Shown here: positions 7,425 to 17,800 of the stretch, one piece after another
Layout: each line of letters starts with the position of its first letter
Numbering within the stretch: the first letter of the stretch is position 1
Assembly: GCA_050700835.1 (NCBI GenBank)
Contig: JBOHDX010000048.1
Coordinates: 30,925-94,924, forward strand
Origin: JBOHDX01 sp050700835
GTDB taxonomy: Bacteria; Actinomycetota; Actinomycetes; Propionibacteriales; Nocardioidaceae
Direction: 5' to 3'
DNA length: 64,000 nt
Notes under the pieces: model-generated
Told to the model about the DNA's origin: nothing
The model's database searches: none
The model's input: only the letters and a program-made list of their open reading frames with translations
Position numbers and translations under genes: made by a program

Positions 7425-8714
7425 TCAGCCCTGCGTACCGGATCGGGGGAACGCTGACCGCCCCGCGTAGCGGGCCGCGTCGTCGAGCAGCTCCTCGATC
7501 CGGAGCAGCTGGTTGTACTTCGCCACCCGCTCGGACCTGGCGGGGGCACCCGTCTTGATCTGACCGCAGTTGATCGCCACCGCGAGGTCGGAGATCGTGG
7601 TGTCCTCGGTCTCGCCGGAGCGGTGGCTGATCATGCAGCGCCAGCCGTTGCGGTGAGCGAGGTCGACGGCGTCGATCGTCTCGGTGAGGGTCCCGATCTG
7701 GTTGACCTTGACCAGCAGCGCGTTGGCGGAGCCTTCGTCGATGCCGCGACGCAGCCGCTGCACGTTGGTGACGAAGATGTCGTCGCCGACGATCTGCACC
7801 GTGTCTCCCATCGCGGCGGTCATCGCGTTCCAGCCGGCCCAGTCCTGCTCGCTCAGCGGGTCCTCGACACTCACGATCGGGTACGCCCGGACCAGCTCGG
7901 AGTAGTAGTCGGCCATCTGCTCTGACGACTTCTCGCCACCCTCGAAGCGATAGACGCTGGCGTCCTCGTCGTAGAACTCGCTGGCCGCGGCGTCGAACGC
8001 CAGCGCGATGTCGTCGCCGAGCACAAGCCCTGCCTTGTCGACCGCCGTCGCGATCAGGTCGAGCGCCTCGCGGTTGGACGGCAGGTCGGGGGCGAAGCCG
8101 CCCTCGTCGCCCAGCCCCGTGCCCAGTCCACGCTCCTTCAGCACTGACTTGAGCGCGTGGTAGACCTCGGCGCCGTGCTGCAGCGCCTCCCGGAACGTCG
8201 AGGCGCCGATCGGGGCGACCATGAACTCCTGGATGTCCACGGCGGTGTCGGCGTGAGCGCCTCCGTTGAGGATGTTCATCATCGGCACCGGGAGAAGGTG
8301 CGCGTTGGCGCCGCCGACGTACCGGAACAACGGCAGGCCGGCTGACTCCGCCGCCGCCCGGGCCACGGCGAGTGAGACGCCGAGCAGGGCGTTCGCCCCG
8401 AGCCTGGTCTTGTTCGGTGTCCCGTCGAGGTCGATCAGCGCCTGGTCGACGAGCCGTTGCTCGTCGGCGTCGAACCCGAGCATCGCCGGCCCGATCTCGT
8501 CGAGCACACCGAGGACGGCCTTCTCGACCCCCTTGCCGCCGTAGCGGGTGTCCCCGTCGCGCAGCTCCACCGCCTCGAACTGTCCAGTGGACGCTCCGGA
8601 CGGTACGCCGGCCCGGCTGACCGTGCCGTCGTCGAGGGCCACCTCCACCTCGACGGTGGGGTTGCCGCGAGAATCCAGGATCTCGCGGGCGCCGACGGCC
8701 TCGATGGTTGCCAC
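7425..8714 (-). CDS. eno: enolase (phosphopyruvate hydratase)
   Basis: A 429-residue glycolytic enzyme that interconverts 2-phosphoglycerate and phosphoenolpyruvate in the cytosol. Visible signatures are SGASTGQFEAVELRDG near the N-terminus, the metal-site segments VEDPL and VGDD, the catalytic lysine region LLVKVNQIGTLTE, and SHRSGETEDTTIADL-like sequence near the C-terminus. The GTG at 8714 (VATIEAV) is chosen because GAGGAG lies 5 nt upstream; the frame stays open upstream without coding character. Full length for the family. It leads a leftward operon with ftsB, DUF501 and ppx. Its upstream region contains dispersed repeat copy 1. Confidence 0.97.
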   Translation of the reverse strand: MATIEAVGAREILDSRGNPTVEVEVALDDGTVSRAGVPSGASTGQFEAVELRDGDTRYGGKGVEKAVLGVLDEIGPAMLGFDADEQRLVDQALIDLDGTPNKTRLGANALLGVSLAVARAAAESAGLPLFRYVGGANAHLLPVPMMNILNGGAHADTAVDIQEFMVAPIGASTFREALQHGAEVYHALKSVLKERGLGTGLGDEGGFAPDLPSNREALDLIATAVDKAGLVLGDDIALAFDAAASEFYDEDASVYRFEGGEKSSEQMADYYSELVRAYPIVSVEDPLSEQDWAGWNAMTAAMGDTVQIVGDDIFVTNVQRLRRGIDEGSANALLVKVNQIGTLTETIDAVDLAHRNGWRCMISHRSGETEDTTISDLAVAINCGQIKTGAPARSERVAKYNQLLRIEELLDDAARYAGRSAFPRSGTQG

Positions 8715-8822
8715 ACTTGCTCCTCGACGGACCGCTGGTGGGCCGGCCCGGGACGGGTACGGGGTCTGGCTCAGCCTAACGGCGCCGGTGCGGCGTCCCG
8801 CGCTGCGGCTCGCTGCCGGTGT

Positions 8823-8903
8823 CGGTTTACCACGTTCTCGTGGTAAACCGGTGCTTCTCATGGGGTGCACCCCGTGAGAAGTGACAGCTCACCGTGAGAA
8901 GTG
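8823..8903 (+). repeat. dispersed double-palindrome element, copy 1
   Basis: This element has two hairpins in tandem. The first is a perfect 12-bp stem, CGGTTTACCACG, with loop TTCT (8823-8850). The second is CTTCTCATGGGG / CCCCGTGAGAAG around TGCA, with one G-T wobble. A third half-site CCGTGAGAAGTG follows. It lies between mazG and eno, both transcribed leftward, so it could act as a terminator or 3'-end stabiliser for mazG. The same unit occurs at 56821-56902 and, inverted, at 63960-64000. Confidence 0.88.
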
Positions 8904-8934
8904 GGCCGCCGCGCGGTCGATGGGACAACCCGGC

Positions 8935-10272
8935 TCACGGTTGGGGTGAGGGCGGGCTCTCCCGTGCGCGTACGTCCGCGGACAGACGGTCGACGGCTGC
9001 CCGCAGGGCCTGTTCCGGGTCGACGCCGGCTGCCCGAGCGGCCCGCACCTGCGCCAACAGCCGCTCCCCGACCACCTCGTCCGCCGTTAGGGAGCCGGTG
9101 GAACTCGTGGAGCCGGCGGAGGCGGTGGAACTCGTGGAACCCGTTGAACCGGTGGAACCCGTTGAACTCGTGGAACCCGTTGAACTCGTGGAACCCGTTG
9201 AACCGGCGGAACCGGTGGGGCCGGCAGAACCGGCAGAACCGGCAGAATCCGCGGAACCGGCGGAACCGGCGGGACCGGCAGAACCCGCGGAACCGCCGGA
9301 ACCACCAGGCCCGATCCCAGGCTCCCAGTCGGCGTCGACCGAGCCACCAGACCCATCCGCACCGGACTCAGACCGCGGCCGCCGCCCACCAACCACCACG
9401 TCGAGCCCGACCACGTCGAGCCCGGCCCGGTCCAGACGGGACAGGATCTTGTCGGCCCTGGCCAGCGCCGGCATCGCGGTCGGTACCCCGTCGAGCACGG
9501 AGGAGCGCTGCTTCTCGGCCCCTTTGATCCGCTCCCAGTTCGCCTCGACCTCGGCCGCGTCGGCGACCGGTTGGCCGGCGAACACGTGCGGGTGCCGGCG
9601 CACGAGCTTGTCGACGATCCCGGCGGCGACCTCGTCGATGGTCCACGGCTCGTCCGCGTCCTCGGCGGCGATGCTGGCATGGAAGTACACCTGGAACAGC
9701 AGATCCCCCAGCTCCTCTCGCAGGTCTAGGCGGGCGGCGGCTACCGCATCGGGGTCCGCGCCCGCCGACGACAAGGCGTCGAGCGTCTCGAGAACCTCGT
9801 AGGTCTCCTCCAGCAGATAGCGCGCCAGGCTCGCGTGTGTCTGCTCGCGGTCCCACGGACACTCCTGCCGCAGCCGCTGCATCACCTCGACCAGGTCCAG
9901 CAGTCGCGCCCCAGGCAGGTCGTAGGAACCGAGCACCACCTCGACTCGGGGCGCGGCGTCGCCGGACCCCACCAGTGTCCGGGCGAGCGGGCGGGCCCAG
10001 CGCGCGTCGCCGCGGCGCGGCACGAACACCGTGGCACCGTCGGTCTCGGTCGCGATCCGGGTCAGCAGCGGCCACGGGTCCGGCGCATCCAGGCGCGGCT
10101 CCTCGCGTACGTTCACGCGTTCAGCGGCCAGAGCCACGGCGGTGCTGTCGTGGCGATCGACGACCACCACCTGCCCGGCGGTACGCACCAGGTCCCAGGC
10201 GGTCGCGGTCAGCAGGCCCGGAGCCACCCGGGCGGTGGTCACCAGCACCGTGACAGAGGCGGAGCCGTTCAC
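8935..10272 (-). CDS. mazG: MazG-family nucleotide pyrophosphohydrolase with a large Gly/Ser/Thr insert
   Basis: A 445-residue protein. The N-terminal ~110 residues are the degenerate region typical of actinobacterial MazG. The MazG core (about residues 118-255) has CPWDREQTHASL, the metal-binding LLEETYEV and EELGDLLFQVYFH, and a trailing NWERIKGAEK. MazG hydrolyses NTPs and damaged nucleotides to monophosphates. A low-complexity tract of Gly-Ser, Gly-Thr and Ser-Thr repeats (about residues 310-395) then separates the core from a short helical C-terminal segment. That tract is why the protein is about 100 residues longer than usual. Start is GTG at 10272, 21 nt after the lipoprotein stop. 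Confidence 0.9.
   Translation of the reverse strand: MNGSASVTVLVTTARVAPGLLTATAWDLVRTAGQVVVVDRHDSTAVALAAERVNVREEPRLDAPDPWPLLTRIATETDGATVFVPRRGDARWARPLARTLVGSGDAAPRVEVVLGSYDLPGARLLDLVEVMQRLRQECPWDREQTHASLARYLLEETYEVLETLDALSSAGADPDAVAAARLDLREELGDLLFQVYFHASIAAEDADEPWTIDEVAAGIVDKLVRRHPHVFAGQPVADAAEVEANWERIKGAEKQRSSVLDGVPTAMPALARADKILSRLDRAGLDVVGLDVVVGGRRPRSESGADGSGGSVDADWEPGIGPGGSGGSAGSAGPAGSAGSADSAGSAGSAGPTGSAGSTGSTSSTGSTSSTGSTGSTGSTSSTASAGSTSSTGSLTADEVVGERLLAQVRAARAAGVDPEQALRAAVDRLSADVRARESPPSPQP
9090..9306. repeat. in-frame 9-bp-based minisatellite inside mazG
   Basis: A run of 9-bp and 18-bp units (plus strand ggaacccgt, tgaactcgt, ggaaccggc and variants) encoding Gly-Ser-Thr, Ser-Ser-Thr and Gly-Ser-Ala repeats. 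The period is a multiple of three, so changes in copy number keep the reading frame. The units are homogeneous at about 9130-9200 and more mixed at the edges, as expected for recent slippage in the middle. Confidence 0.9.
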
Positions 10273-10293
10273 GTGGGTGGTCGCACCACGGCG

Positions 10294-10995
10294 TCAGCCG
10301 CACACCTGCGAAGGCGGCAGCGAGGCGGCGTAGGAACTGGTCGAGCTCGCGTCGCTCGGCGCCGTCGCGAGGGAGGACAGGCCCGCCGACAGCGAACCGG
10401 AGCCACCATTGACGAGACCGCCGTTGCGGTCGACACCGAACCGCGGGTCGAACGTCACCGGCACCGACGCGGCGTACTTCGTGACGTACTGCTGGCCGGC
10501 CTTCTGCGCGGTCTGGGTGTCGATCTTGGTGGGATCGCCGCCGATCAGCTTGTCGCCGATGTTGATCTCGAGCTGGGTCGACTGGCTGGACATGGTGACG
10601 ACCTCGAGCAGCGGGGCGCGGTACTTCGCGGGCATCGCCTTCAGCAGGCTGCTGATCTGGGCGGCGTTGGACGTGTAGTCGGCCGGGTTGGCTGTGACGC
10701 CGAGCTTGGCGGCGGCGCCCTTGGCGAGGATGTTCTCCTCGATGATCCCGAGCACCTGGCGCCGCTTGGCGACGCCGGCTTCGACCGGGAACGCGCTCCC
10801 GGTGAGCTTGCCGTTGGCCACGAACGCCTGACAGTACGCGGTGGCCAGGTTGTCGAGGTGGTCCATCGAGACGGTCGTGTCCCCGATCCTGGCGGCGGAC
10901 CCGGGGTAGAAGCTGCCGCAGCCGGAGACCAGCAACGCGCCGGAGAGGACGACCGTGGTGACGCCGAGACGTCGGCGGCGGTGGGACATCCTCAC
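10294..10995 (-). CDS. SurA N-terminal-like lipoprotein (putative foldase or chaperone)
   Basis: A 233-residue lipoprotein. The signal peptide ends in lipobox VSGC with the lipidated Cys at residue 26. The mature part (ARIGDTTVSMDHL..., then RRQVLGIIEENILAKGAAAKLGV) resembles the SurA N-terminal domain, without a visible parvulin isomerase domain; a Gly/Ser-rich tail follows. It is probably anchored on the outer face of the membrane and may assist folding of exported proteins. The GTG at 10995 is preferred because it overlaps the mfd TGA (GTGA) and has AAGGAAG 7 nt upstream, while the ATG at 10989 has its purine run directly abutting. The mfd / SurA-like / mazG order is common in Actinomycetota. 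Confidence 0.82.
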   Translation of the reverse strand: MRMSHRRRRLGVTTVVLSGALLVSGCGSFYPGSAARIGDTTVSMDHLDNLATAYCQAFVANGKLTGSAFPVEAGVAKRRQVLGIIEENILAKGAAAKLGVTANPADYTSNAAQISSLLKAMPAKYRAPLLEVVTMSSQSTQLEINIGDKLIGGDPTKIDTQTAQKAGQQYVTKYAASVPVTFDPRFGVDRNGGLVNGGSGSLSAGLSSLATAPSDASSTSSYAASLPPSQVCG

Positions 10996-13900
10996 GACGC
11001 GTCTTCCTTCGTCCGGTCCAGTACTCGCTCGATCACGCCTTCGGCCCAGGCGAGCAACGGCTCGTCCCGCAGAGGTTCGCCGCCCACCGGGGCGGTGCGA
11101 GGGCGTGGTACCAGGATCGTACGCACCGGGGCCTTCACCACGCTCTTGGGGTAGAGACGCTGCAACCGCAGCACAGTGGACTCCGGCAGGTCCACCGGCG
11201 AGAACCGGACGTAGTTGCCGGTCAGCGCCACGTCGGTGAGCCCGGCCTGCTTGACCCGGGCCCGCAGCCGGGCGACTTCGAGCAGGCTGGCCACCGGCGC
11301 CGTCGGCTCGCCGTAGCGGTCGACGAGCTCCTCACGCACCTCGTCGACGTCGGCGCCGCTGCGTACCGCCGCGAGCCGCTTGTACATCTCGAGCCGCAGG
11401 CGCTCACTGGGGATGTAGTCGTGCGGGAGGTGGGCGTCGATCGGCAGCTCGATCTTCGCCTCGGCGTCGGGCTCGCTGGTGTCGCCACGGAACTCCGACA
11501 CGGCCTCTCCGACCAGCCGGACGTACAAGTCGAACCCGACGTCGGCAATGTGACCGGACTGCTCACCCCCGAGCAGGTTGCCGGCCCCGCGAATCTCGAG
11601 ATCCTTCATCGCGATCGCGGTACCGCCACCGAGCTCGGAGTGCTGGGCGATGGTCGCCAGCCGCTCGTGCGCGGTCTCGGTCAGGGGCTTGTCCGGTGGG
11701 TAGAAGAAGTAGGCGTAGGCCCGCTCGCTGCCGCGCCCGACCCGTCCGCGCAGCTGGTGCAGCTGGGACAGGCCGAGCAGGTCGGACCGCTCGATGACCA
11801 ACGTGTTGGCGTTGGACACGTCGAGGCCGGACTCGACGATCGTGGTGCAGACGAGCACGTCGTACTTCTTCTCCCAGAAGTCGACCATCACCTGCTCGAG
11901 CTGGTGCTCGCCCATCTGGCCGTGCGCCGCAGTGATCCGCGCTTCGGGTACGAGCGTCTGCAGCCGGCCCACAGCCCGGTCGATGCTCTGCACCCTGTTG
12001 TGGATGAAGAAGACCTGACCTTCGCGCAGCAGCTCCCGCCGGATCGCGGCGGTGACCTGGCGGTCCTCGTAGGACCCGACGAAGGTCAGCACCGGGTGGC
12101 GTTCCTCGGGTGGCGTGGCGATCGTGGACATCTCCCGGATTCCGGTGATCGCCATCTCCAGGGTCCGCGGGATCGGCGTCGCGGACATCGACAGCACGTC
12201 GACGTTGGCACGAAGGTGCTTGAGCGCCTCCTTGTGCTCGACACCGAAGCGTTGCTCCTCGTCCACGATCACCAGGCCGAGCTTGGGGATCCGCACCTCT
12301 GGCTGCAGCAGTCGGTGGGTGCCGATCACGATGTCGACGGATCCCTGGTGCAAGCCGTCGACGACCGCCGCGGCCTCCTTGTCGGTCTGGAACCGGCTCA
12401 ACGCCCGCAGCGTCACCGGGAACTGCGCGAAGCGCTCGGCGAACGTGGCCATGTGCTGCTGGACGAGCAACGTCGTCGGCACCAAGATGATGACCTGGCG
12501 ACCGTCCTGGATCGCCTTGAACGCCGCGCGTATCGCGATCTCGGTCTTGCCGTAGCCCACGTCGCCGCACACCAGCCGATCCATCGGCACGGTGCGCTCC
12601 ATGTCGCGCTTAACCTCGTCGATCGTGGACAGCTGGTCCGGCGTCTCGACGTACGGGAACGCCTCCTCCAGCTCGCGTTGCCACGGGGTGTCCGGGCCGA
12701 AGGCGTGGCCTTGCGTGGCCTGCCGGGCGGCGTACAGCTTGATCAGCTCGGCGGCGATCTGGCGCACCGCGCGCCGGGCCCGGCCCTTGCGCTTCGACCA
12801 GTCGGCTCCTCCCAGCCGGTCCAGGGTCGGCTGCTCGCCGCCCACGTAGCGGGTGACGAGGTCGAGCTGGTCGGTTGGCACGAAAAGACGGTCGGCAGGC
12901 TGGCCGCGTTTGGATGCGGCGTAGTCGAGCAGGAGGTACTCGCGGGTGGCGCCCGCAACGGTGCGCTGCGCCATCTCGACGTAGCGGCCGACGCCGTGCT
13001 GCTCGTGCACGACGTAGTCACCGGGGCGCAGCTCCAACGGGTCGATCTGCTTCTTGCGTCGCGCCGGCATCCGCCGCTCTTCGCGGGCCACTCCGGTGCC
13101 GCGCTGGGCCACCAGGTCGTCGTTGGTGAGCACGACGAGGCCGAGGTCGGCGCAGACGAAACCGTGGTCGAGCGCACCGCAGGTGACGTGCACGACCTCG
13201 GGACCGAGATCATGGCCGAGACGGTCGTCGCGTCGCGCCGGCAAGTCATGCTCGGCCAGCACCTCGAGTGTCCGGGCAGCCTGGCCCGGGCCTGCAACGA
13301 CCAGCACCACGCGGTGCCCGTGGTTGCGCCAGGCGGCGATGTCGCGGACCGCTGCCTCGGTGTCCCCGCGATAGACCGGGGCGGCCGTGAAAGGCAGCGT
13401 CCGCGACTCCACCGCCCCGACACTGGTGTCGATGTCGATACTGACGAGCTCGCCGGTGTCGGTGCGCAGCGGACGCGCGGTCATGTCGGCTGCTTCGGGG
13501 TCGAGAGCGAAGGGTGACGTGCTCCACCAGGCGTGCCCCTGCCCCAACGCGGCCAGCCGGACGTCGGCCAGCGAGTGGTACGCCGCCGCACCGAGATCGA
13601 TCGGGACTTCCGCCCCTGCGGCCGCGGCGGTCCAGGACGCCTCCAGGAACTCCTGGCTGGTGGCCACCAGGTCGTGGGCACGGGAACGCACCCGCTCCGG
13701 GTCGCACACGAGCACCGCCGCACCGGTCGGCAACAGGTCGACCAGCAGTTCCATGTCGTCGACGAGGGCCGGCGCCAGCGACTCCATGCCCTCGACCGCA
13801 TGGCCGGCCCTCAGCTTGTCGAACAGCTCGGCCAGCGCCGGATGCTCGGTGGCCAACGCGGCGGCGCGGCGGCGTACCTCGTCGGTGAGCAGCAGCTCGC

Positions 13901-14612
13901 GACACGGCGGCGCCCACAGCCGATCGGTCTTGTCGAGCGAGCGCTGGTCGGCGACCGCGAAGTAGCGGATCTCGTCGACCGTGTCACCCCAGAACTCCAC
14001 CCGGATGGGGTGTTCCTCGGTGGGCGCGAACACATCGACGATGCCGCCACGTACCGCGAACTCACCGCGTCTCTCGACCAGGTCCACCCGGGTGTACGCC
14101 GCGCCGGCCAGTCGTCGGATCACGTCCTCCAGGTCGGCGTCCTGCCCGAGCGCGAGCTCGACCGGGGTGAGGTCGGCCAAGCCCTTGACCTGCGGCTGCA
14201 GCACGGAGCGAACCGGCGCGACGATCACCTCGACCGGCCCGGCGCCGCCGCCCGGATCGCTGGGATGCACCAGCCGGCGCAGCACCGCGAGACGGCGCCC
14301 GACGGTGTCCGAGCGCGGCGACAGCCGCTCGTGCGGCAGGGTCTCCCACGCGGGATAGCCGACGACGAGACCCGGCTCGAGCAGGTCCCCGACGGCCGCG
14401 ACCAGGTCGTCGGCTTCGCGCGCCGTGGCCGTCACGGCGAGCACCGTCCGGCGAGGACCCGCCGGTGGTCGCGCCAGGGACGCGACCAGGAATGGTCGCA
14501 GCGACTGCGGGCCGGTGAGGTCCAGGGCGTTCAGACCGGATGCCGCGTCGCCCAGCGCGGCGGCAACGGTGGGCTCCTGCGCGAACGTCGTGGCCAGTGC
14601 GGCCAAGCTCAT
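10992..14612 (-). CDS. mfd: transcription-repair coupling factor
   Basis: A 1206-residue helicase-like translocase that releases RNA polymerase stalled at DNA lesions and recruits UvrA. Domain order: UvrB-like N-terminal module (about residues 1-480), RNA polymerase-interacting domain with DPLELRPGDYVVHEQHGVGRY (about 525-545), then the RecG-like translocase with Walker A GDVGYGKTE (near 680), DEEQRFGV (near 783), and motif VI QLRGRVGRGSERAYAY. The C-terminal TRCF domain is complete. Length is typical. The next gene overlaps its stop by 4 nt. It has 189 nt of non-coding sequence upstream to P1, which is transcribed in the same direction. Confidence 0.97.
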   Translation of the reverse strand: MSLAALATTFAQEPTVAAALGDAASGLNALDLTGPQSLRPFLVASLARPPAGPRRTVLAVTATAREADDLVAAVGDLLEPGLVVGYPAWETLPHERLSPRSDTVGRRLAVLRRLVHPSDPGGGAGPVEVIVAPVRSVLQPQVKGLADLTPVELALGQDADLEDVIRRLAGAAYTRVDLVERRGEFAVRGGIVDVFAPTEEHPIRVEFWGDTVDEIRYFAVADQRSLDKTDRLWAPPCRELLLTDEVRRRAAALATEHPALAELFDKLRAGHAVEGMESLAPALVDDMELLVDLLPTGAAVLVCDPERVRSRAHDLVATSQEFLEASWTAAAAGAEVPIDLGAAAYHSLADVRLAALGQGHAWWSTSPFALDPEAADMTARPLRTDTGELVSIDIDTSVGAVESRTLPFTAAPVYRGDTEAAVRDIAAWRNHGHRVVLVVAGPGQAARTLEVLAEHDLPARRDDRLGHDLGPEVVHVTCGALDHGFVCADLGLVVLTNDDLVAQRGTGVAREERRMPARRKKQIDPLELRPGDYVVHEQHGVGRYVEMAQRTVAGATREYLLLDYAASKRGQPADRLFVPTDQLDLVTRYVGGEQPTLDRLGGADWSKRKGRARRAVRQIAAELIKLYAARQATQGHAFGPDTPWQRELEEAFPYVETPDQLSTIDEVKRDMERTVPMDRLVCGDVGYGKTEIAIRAAFKAIQDGRQVIILVPTTLLVQQHMATFAERFAQFPVTLRALSRFQTDKEAAAVVDGLHQGSVDIVIGTHRLLQPEVRIPKLGLVIVDEEQRFGVEHKEALKHLRANVDVLSMSATPIPRTLEMAITGIREMSTIATPPEERHPVLTFVGSYEDRQVTAAIRRELLREGQVFFIHNRVQSIDRAVGRLQTLVPEARITAAHGQMGEHQLEQVMVDFWEKKYDVLVCTTIVESGLDVSNANTLVIERSDLLGLSQLHQLRGRVGRGSERAYAYFFYPPDKPLTETAHERLATIAQHSELGGGTAIAMKDLEIRGAGNLLGGEQSGHIADVGFDLYVRLVGEAVSEFRGDTSEPDAEAKIELPIDAHLPHDYIPSERLRLEMYKRLAAVRSGADVDEVREELVDRYGEPTAPVASLLEVARLRARVKQAGLTDVALTGNYVRFSPVDLPESTVLRLQRLYPKSVVKAPVRTILVPRPRTAPVGGEPLRDEPLLAWAEGVIERVLDRTKEDAS

Positions 14613-14801
14613 GCGGCTGCCTCCCGGGCTGCGTCGATGGCCCCGCCACGCGCGCCGATGGCGCGCAGCACGAGCGCCCCCGCTCCAGCTAGGAGAGGGG
14701 GTTGTCGCCAGTCTAGGCCGCGCCGGTCAGCCTGGGCAGCGACCGGTCCTGTCCGGCCCGGTGGCGCGGCGGTGTCGCCCGTGTGGACCACGGAGCACAG
14801 G

Positions 14802-17800
14802 TCACTGGCCGGGGACGAGGACCACCGACCACATCGTGGCCATCGCCGCGGCCGCGTTGGCGGTGGCCACCTGCCCGGCGTACGACGTGCCCGACACGGG
14901 GCCACCGGAGTCGGCCAGAAGGGACGACACGTGACCGGACAGCGTGCCGAACCCGCTCGCCCGGTTGGTCACCGCTGGGGCGTTCCAGGTCGAGGTGCCG
15001 GCGTTCTTGTCCGCCCAGTAGGACACCACCCAGTCGCCGGCAGCGACCGGCACTCCCGGTGTGGTGTGCGCGGCGCCCGAGGTCGTCTCAACCCGGTTCG
15101 CCGCCACGGGTGCCGCACCGTTGGTGCCGCTCCAGCCGGCGACGGTGAGCGTCACCTTCGCGGTGGCCGGCAGAGTGACGGTGACTTTCTTGCCGGCGTC
15201 GCCGGCCACGGCGGTACGGCTCCACACGGTGGTGCCGAGGGTGCCGGCCGTGCTGGTGCCCAACGATGTCCAGCCGGTCGGCGCGGTGATCAGCTGTCCC
15301 GGTGACGCGGTGCTGAAGAACAGCAGCAGCGTGTCCCCGACACCGTCGGCCGCCGGGATCGTGACCGTGGGCTTGGTCGCACTTCCCGCGAACCTCGCGG
15401 CGCCCCGGAATGCGAGCACCGGTGCCGGCGCAGTCACCGTGACGTCGTGCGTCACGCTCGCCTGCGCTCCCTGGTCGTCAGTGACGGTCAAGGTCACTGG
15501 GTACGTCCCCGTGCCGGACCAGGTGTGGCTGGTCGTCGCGCCGGTGCCGGTGGCACCGTCGCCCAGGCTCCAGGCGTACGACACGACCGAGCCGTCGGGG
15601 TCGCTGGAACCGGAGCCGTCCAGCGTGCAGGCCAGGTCGGAGCACACGGCGCCGAACGCCGCGGTCGGTGGCTGGTTCGGCGGTGGCGTCGTCGCCCCGG
15701 CGGGGGCTAGCTCGATCGACCACATGGTCGCCATCCCCGTTGCTGCGTTGGCGGTTGCCGTCTGCTGGCCGTAGGTCGGCGTTGCCGCCGAGCCGGCCGA
15801 GTCGGCCAGCAGCGAGGACACGTGCCCAGCGAGGGTGCCGACGGCGCTGCTGCGCGCGACGACACTGCCGGGGGTGGTCCACGACGTCGTGCCGGCCCCC
15901 TTGTCGGCCCAATACGACACCACCCAGCTGTTCGGGACCGTGTGCACAAGCGGAGTCGTGTGGCTCGCCCTCGTCGTCGTGTCCGAGGCTGCCGCGAAGG
16001 TGGGCTGCACGGTGAGGCTGGTGCCGGTGTAGTCGGCGATGGTCAGAGTCACCTTCGCGCTGGTGGCCAGGATGACCGCGACCTTGCGTGACGCGTCACC
16101 CGCCTGCGCGATCCGCGTCCACACCGTCGTTGCCAAAGAGCCGGCGGTCTTGGTGCCCAGCAGGCTCCAGCCCGGCGGCGGTGTCGCGAGCTGCCCGGCC
16201 GATGCCGTGCTCAACACCAGCAACAGCTGGTCGCCGGCGCTGACGCCGGCCGGAGCCGTCACCGAAGGTTTGTTGGTGCTGCCGGCGTACGAGGCCGCAC
16301 CGCGGTAGGCGACCCCGGACGCCATCGCCACGGTGAAGCTCTGTGTCGTCGACGACGAGACGCCCTGGTTGTCGGTGACGGTCAGCGTCACCAGATAGCT
16401 GCCCTGCGTCGCATAGGTGTGCGTCGTGGTTGCGCCGCTGGCGGTGCTGCCGTCGCCGAAGCTCCAGGAGTACGCCGCGATCGACCCGTCGGCGTCCTTC
16501 GAGGCGGATCCGTCGAACGAGCAGTCCAGACCGCTGCACACCCCGGTGAAGGATGCCGTGGGCGGCACGTCGACCGGGGGCTGGACGCTGACCTGGTGGG
16601 TGGTGCTGGTGCTGGCGCCGGAGTTGTCGGTGACGGTGAGCGTGACGGTGTGCGTGCCGGGCGTGGTGTAGGTGTACGACGGGGTCACGCCGGTGCCGGT
16701 CCCGCCATCGCCGAAGTCCCAGGAGTACGACACGATCGTGCCGTCCTGGTCGGAAGCCGACGTCGCGTCGGAGGCGCAGCTCATGTTCGTGCACGTGGGC
16801 GCGAACGACGCGGTCGGCGGCAGGTTCGCGGTCGCCGACGACAGGAACAGGCCCTTGGCCCGCCAGTCCAGACCTCCGGTGGCCGGGCCGTTGACCACGA
16901 CCGAGCTTCCGGACGGCCCACCGCCGACGAGGGTGACTGCGTTCAGCGAACCGTCCGTGGACGAGGCGACGTACAACGTGGAGCCGGCGATGAACATGCC
17001 GTTGGCGCGAGACCAGTTGAAGCCACCCGTCAGCGTGTTGACGGCGGGGTTCATGATGCCGCTGTCCGGGCTGAACGCGACCCAGCTCAGAGTCGACGAT
17101 CCGCTGCGCGTGAAGTAGAGCCGGCCGTTGGCGTAGGCCATCCCGGTGACGGTGCCGAGCTGGGAGTAGACCGTCGGCAGCGTGCCGGAGTACGTCTGGC
17201 CACTGCCGGTCTGGACGGTGGCCCAGTTCGGGTCGTGATAGGGGTCCACCTTGACCGCGGGTCCGAATGTCGTGCCGTCGAAGTCGCGGCGGTAGAGGTA
17301 TCCGTCGGTGTAGCCGTAGTAGAGCCTCGTCCCGACCATGAACGCGCCACGCACCTGCGACCAGTCCAGGTCGCTGGTCGCGATCGCGCCGGCCACCGAT
17401 GCCGTTGTGCCGCCGCTGCCGACGCTGACCTGGGCGACCGAGGTGGACGGGGTGCTCGCACTACCGCCGAGGAACGCGGTGCCTGGCAGCGATCCGGTCG
17501 CGTTCGACACCACCGGTCGGCCCCCGGCGTACGGGAAGAACGCGATCCGGGGCCGCTTGTACTGGTAGTTGCCGACATAGCTGGTGTCCATGCCCATCCA
17601 GATGCCGGCGTTGGTGGGATAGAACTCCTTGGCCGACACTCCGCGCGGGTTGCGGCCAGGGTTCCAGTCCAGCGGTTCGCCGGTCTGCGGGTCGAGCGCG
17701 GACAGGCCGGGCCGCGGCACCGCGCCCTGGCCGGGGCTGTCGACGCCGAACTGGTTGTTCATCCAGCGGTTGTGGCCGCCGATGAACACCACCGAGTTGG

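Noticed and set aside
9090..9306. Repeats resembling a CRISPR array
   Set aside because: The units are 9-18 bp, contiguous, without unique spacers, and encode part of MazG. No cas gene is near.
11421..13517. A 698-codon rightward frame inside mfd
   Set aside because: It is antisense to the fully conserved Mfd protein and carries no motif.
14613..14801. A small gene between mfd and P1
   Set aside because: Short leftward frames there have an Arg/Pro/Ala-rich composition, no convincing ribosome site and run into P1 antiparallel frames; nothing supports coding.
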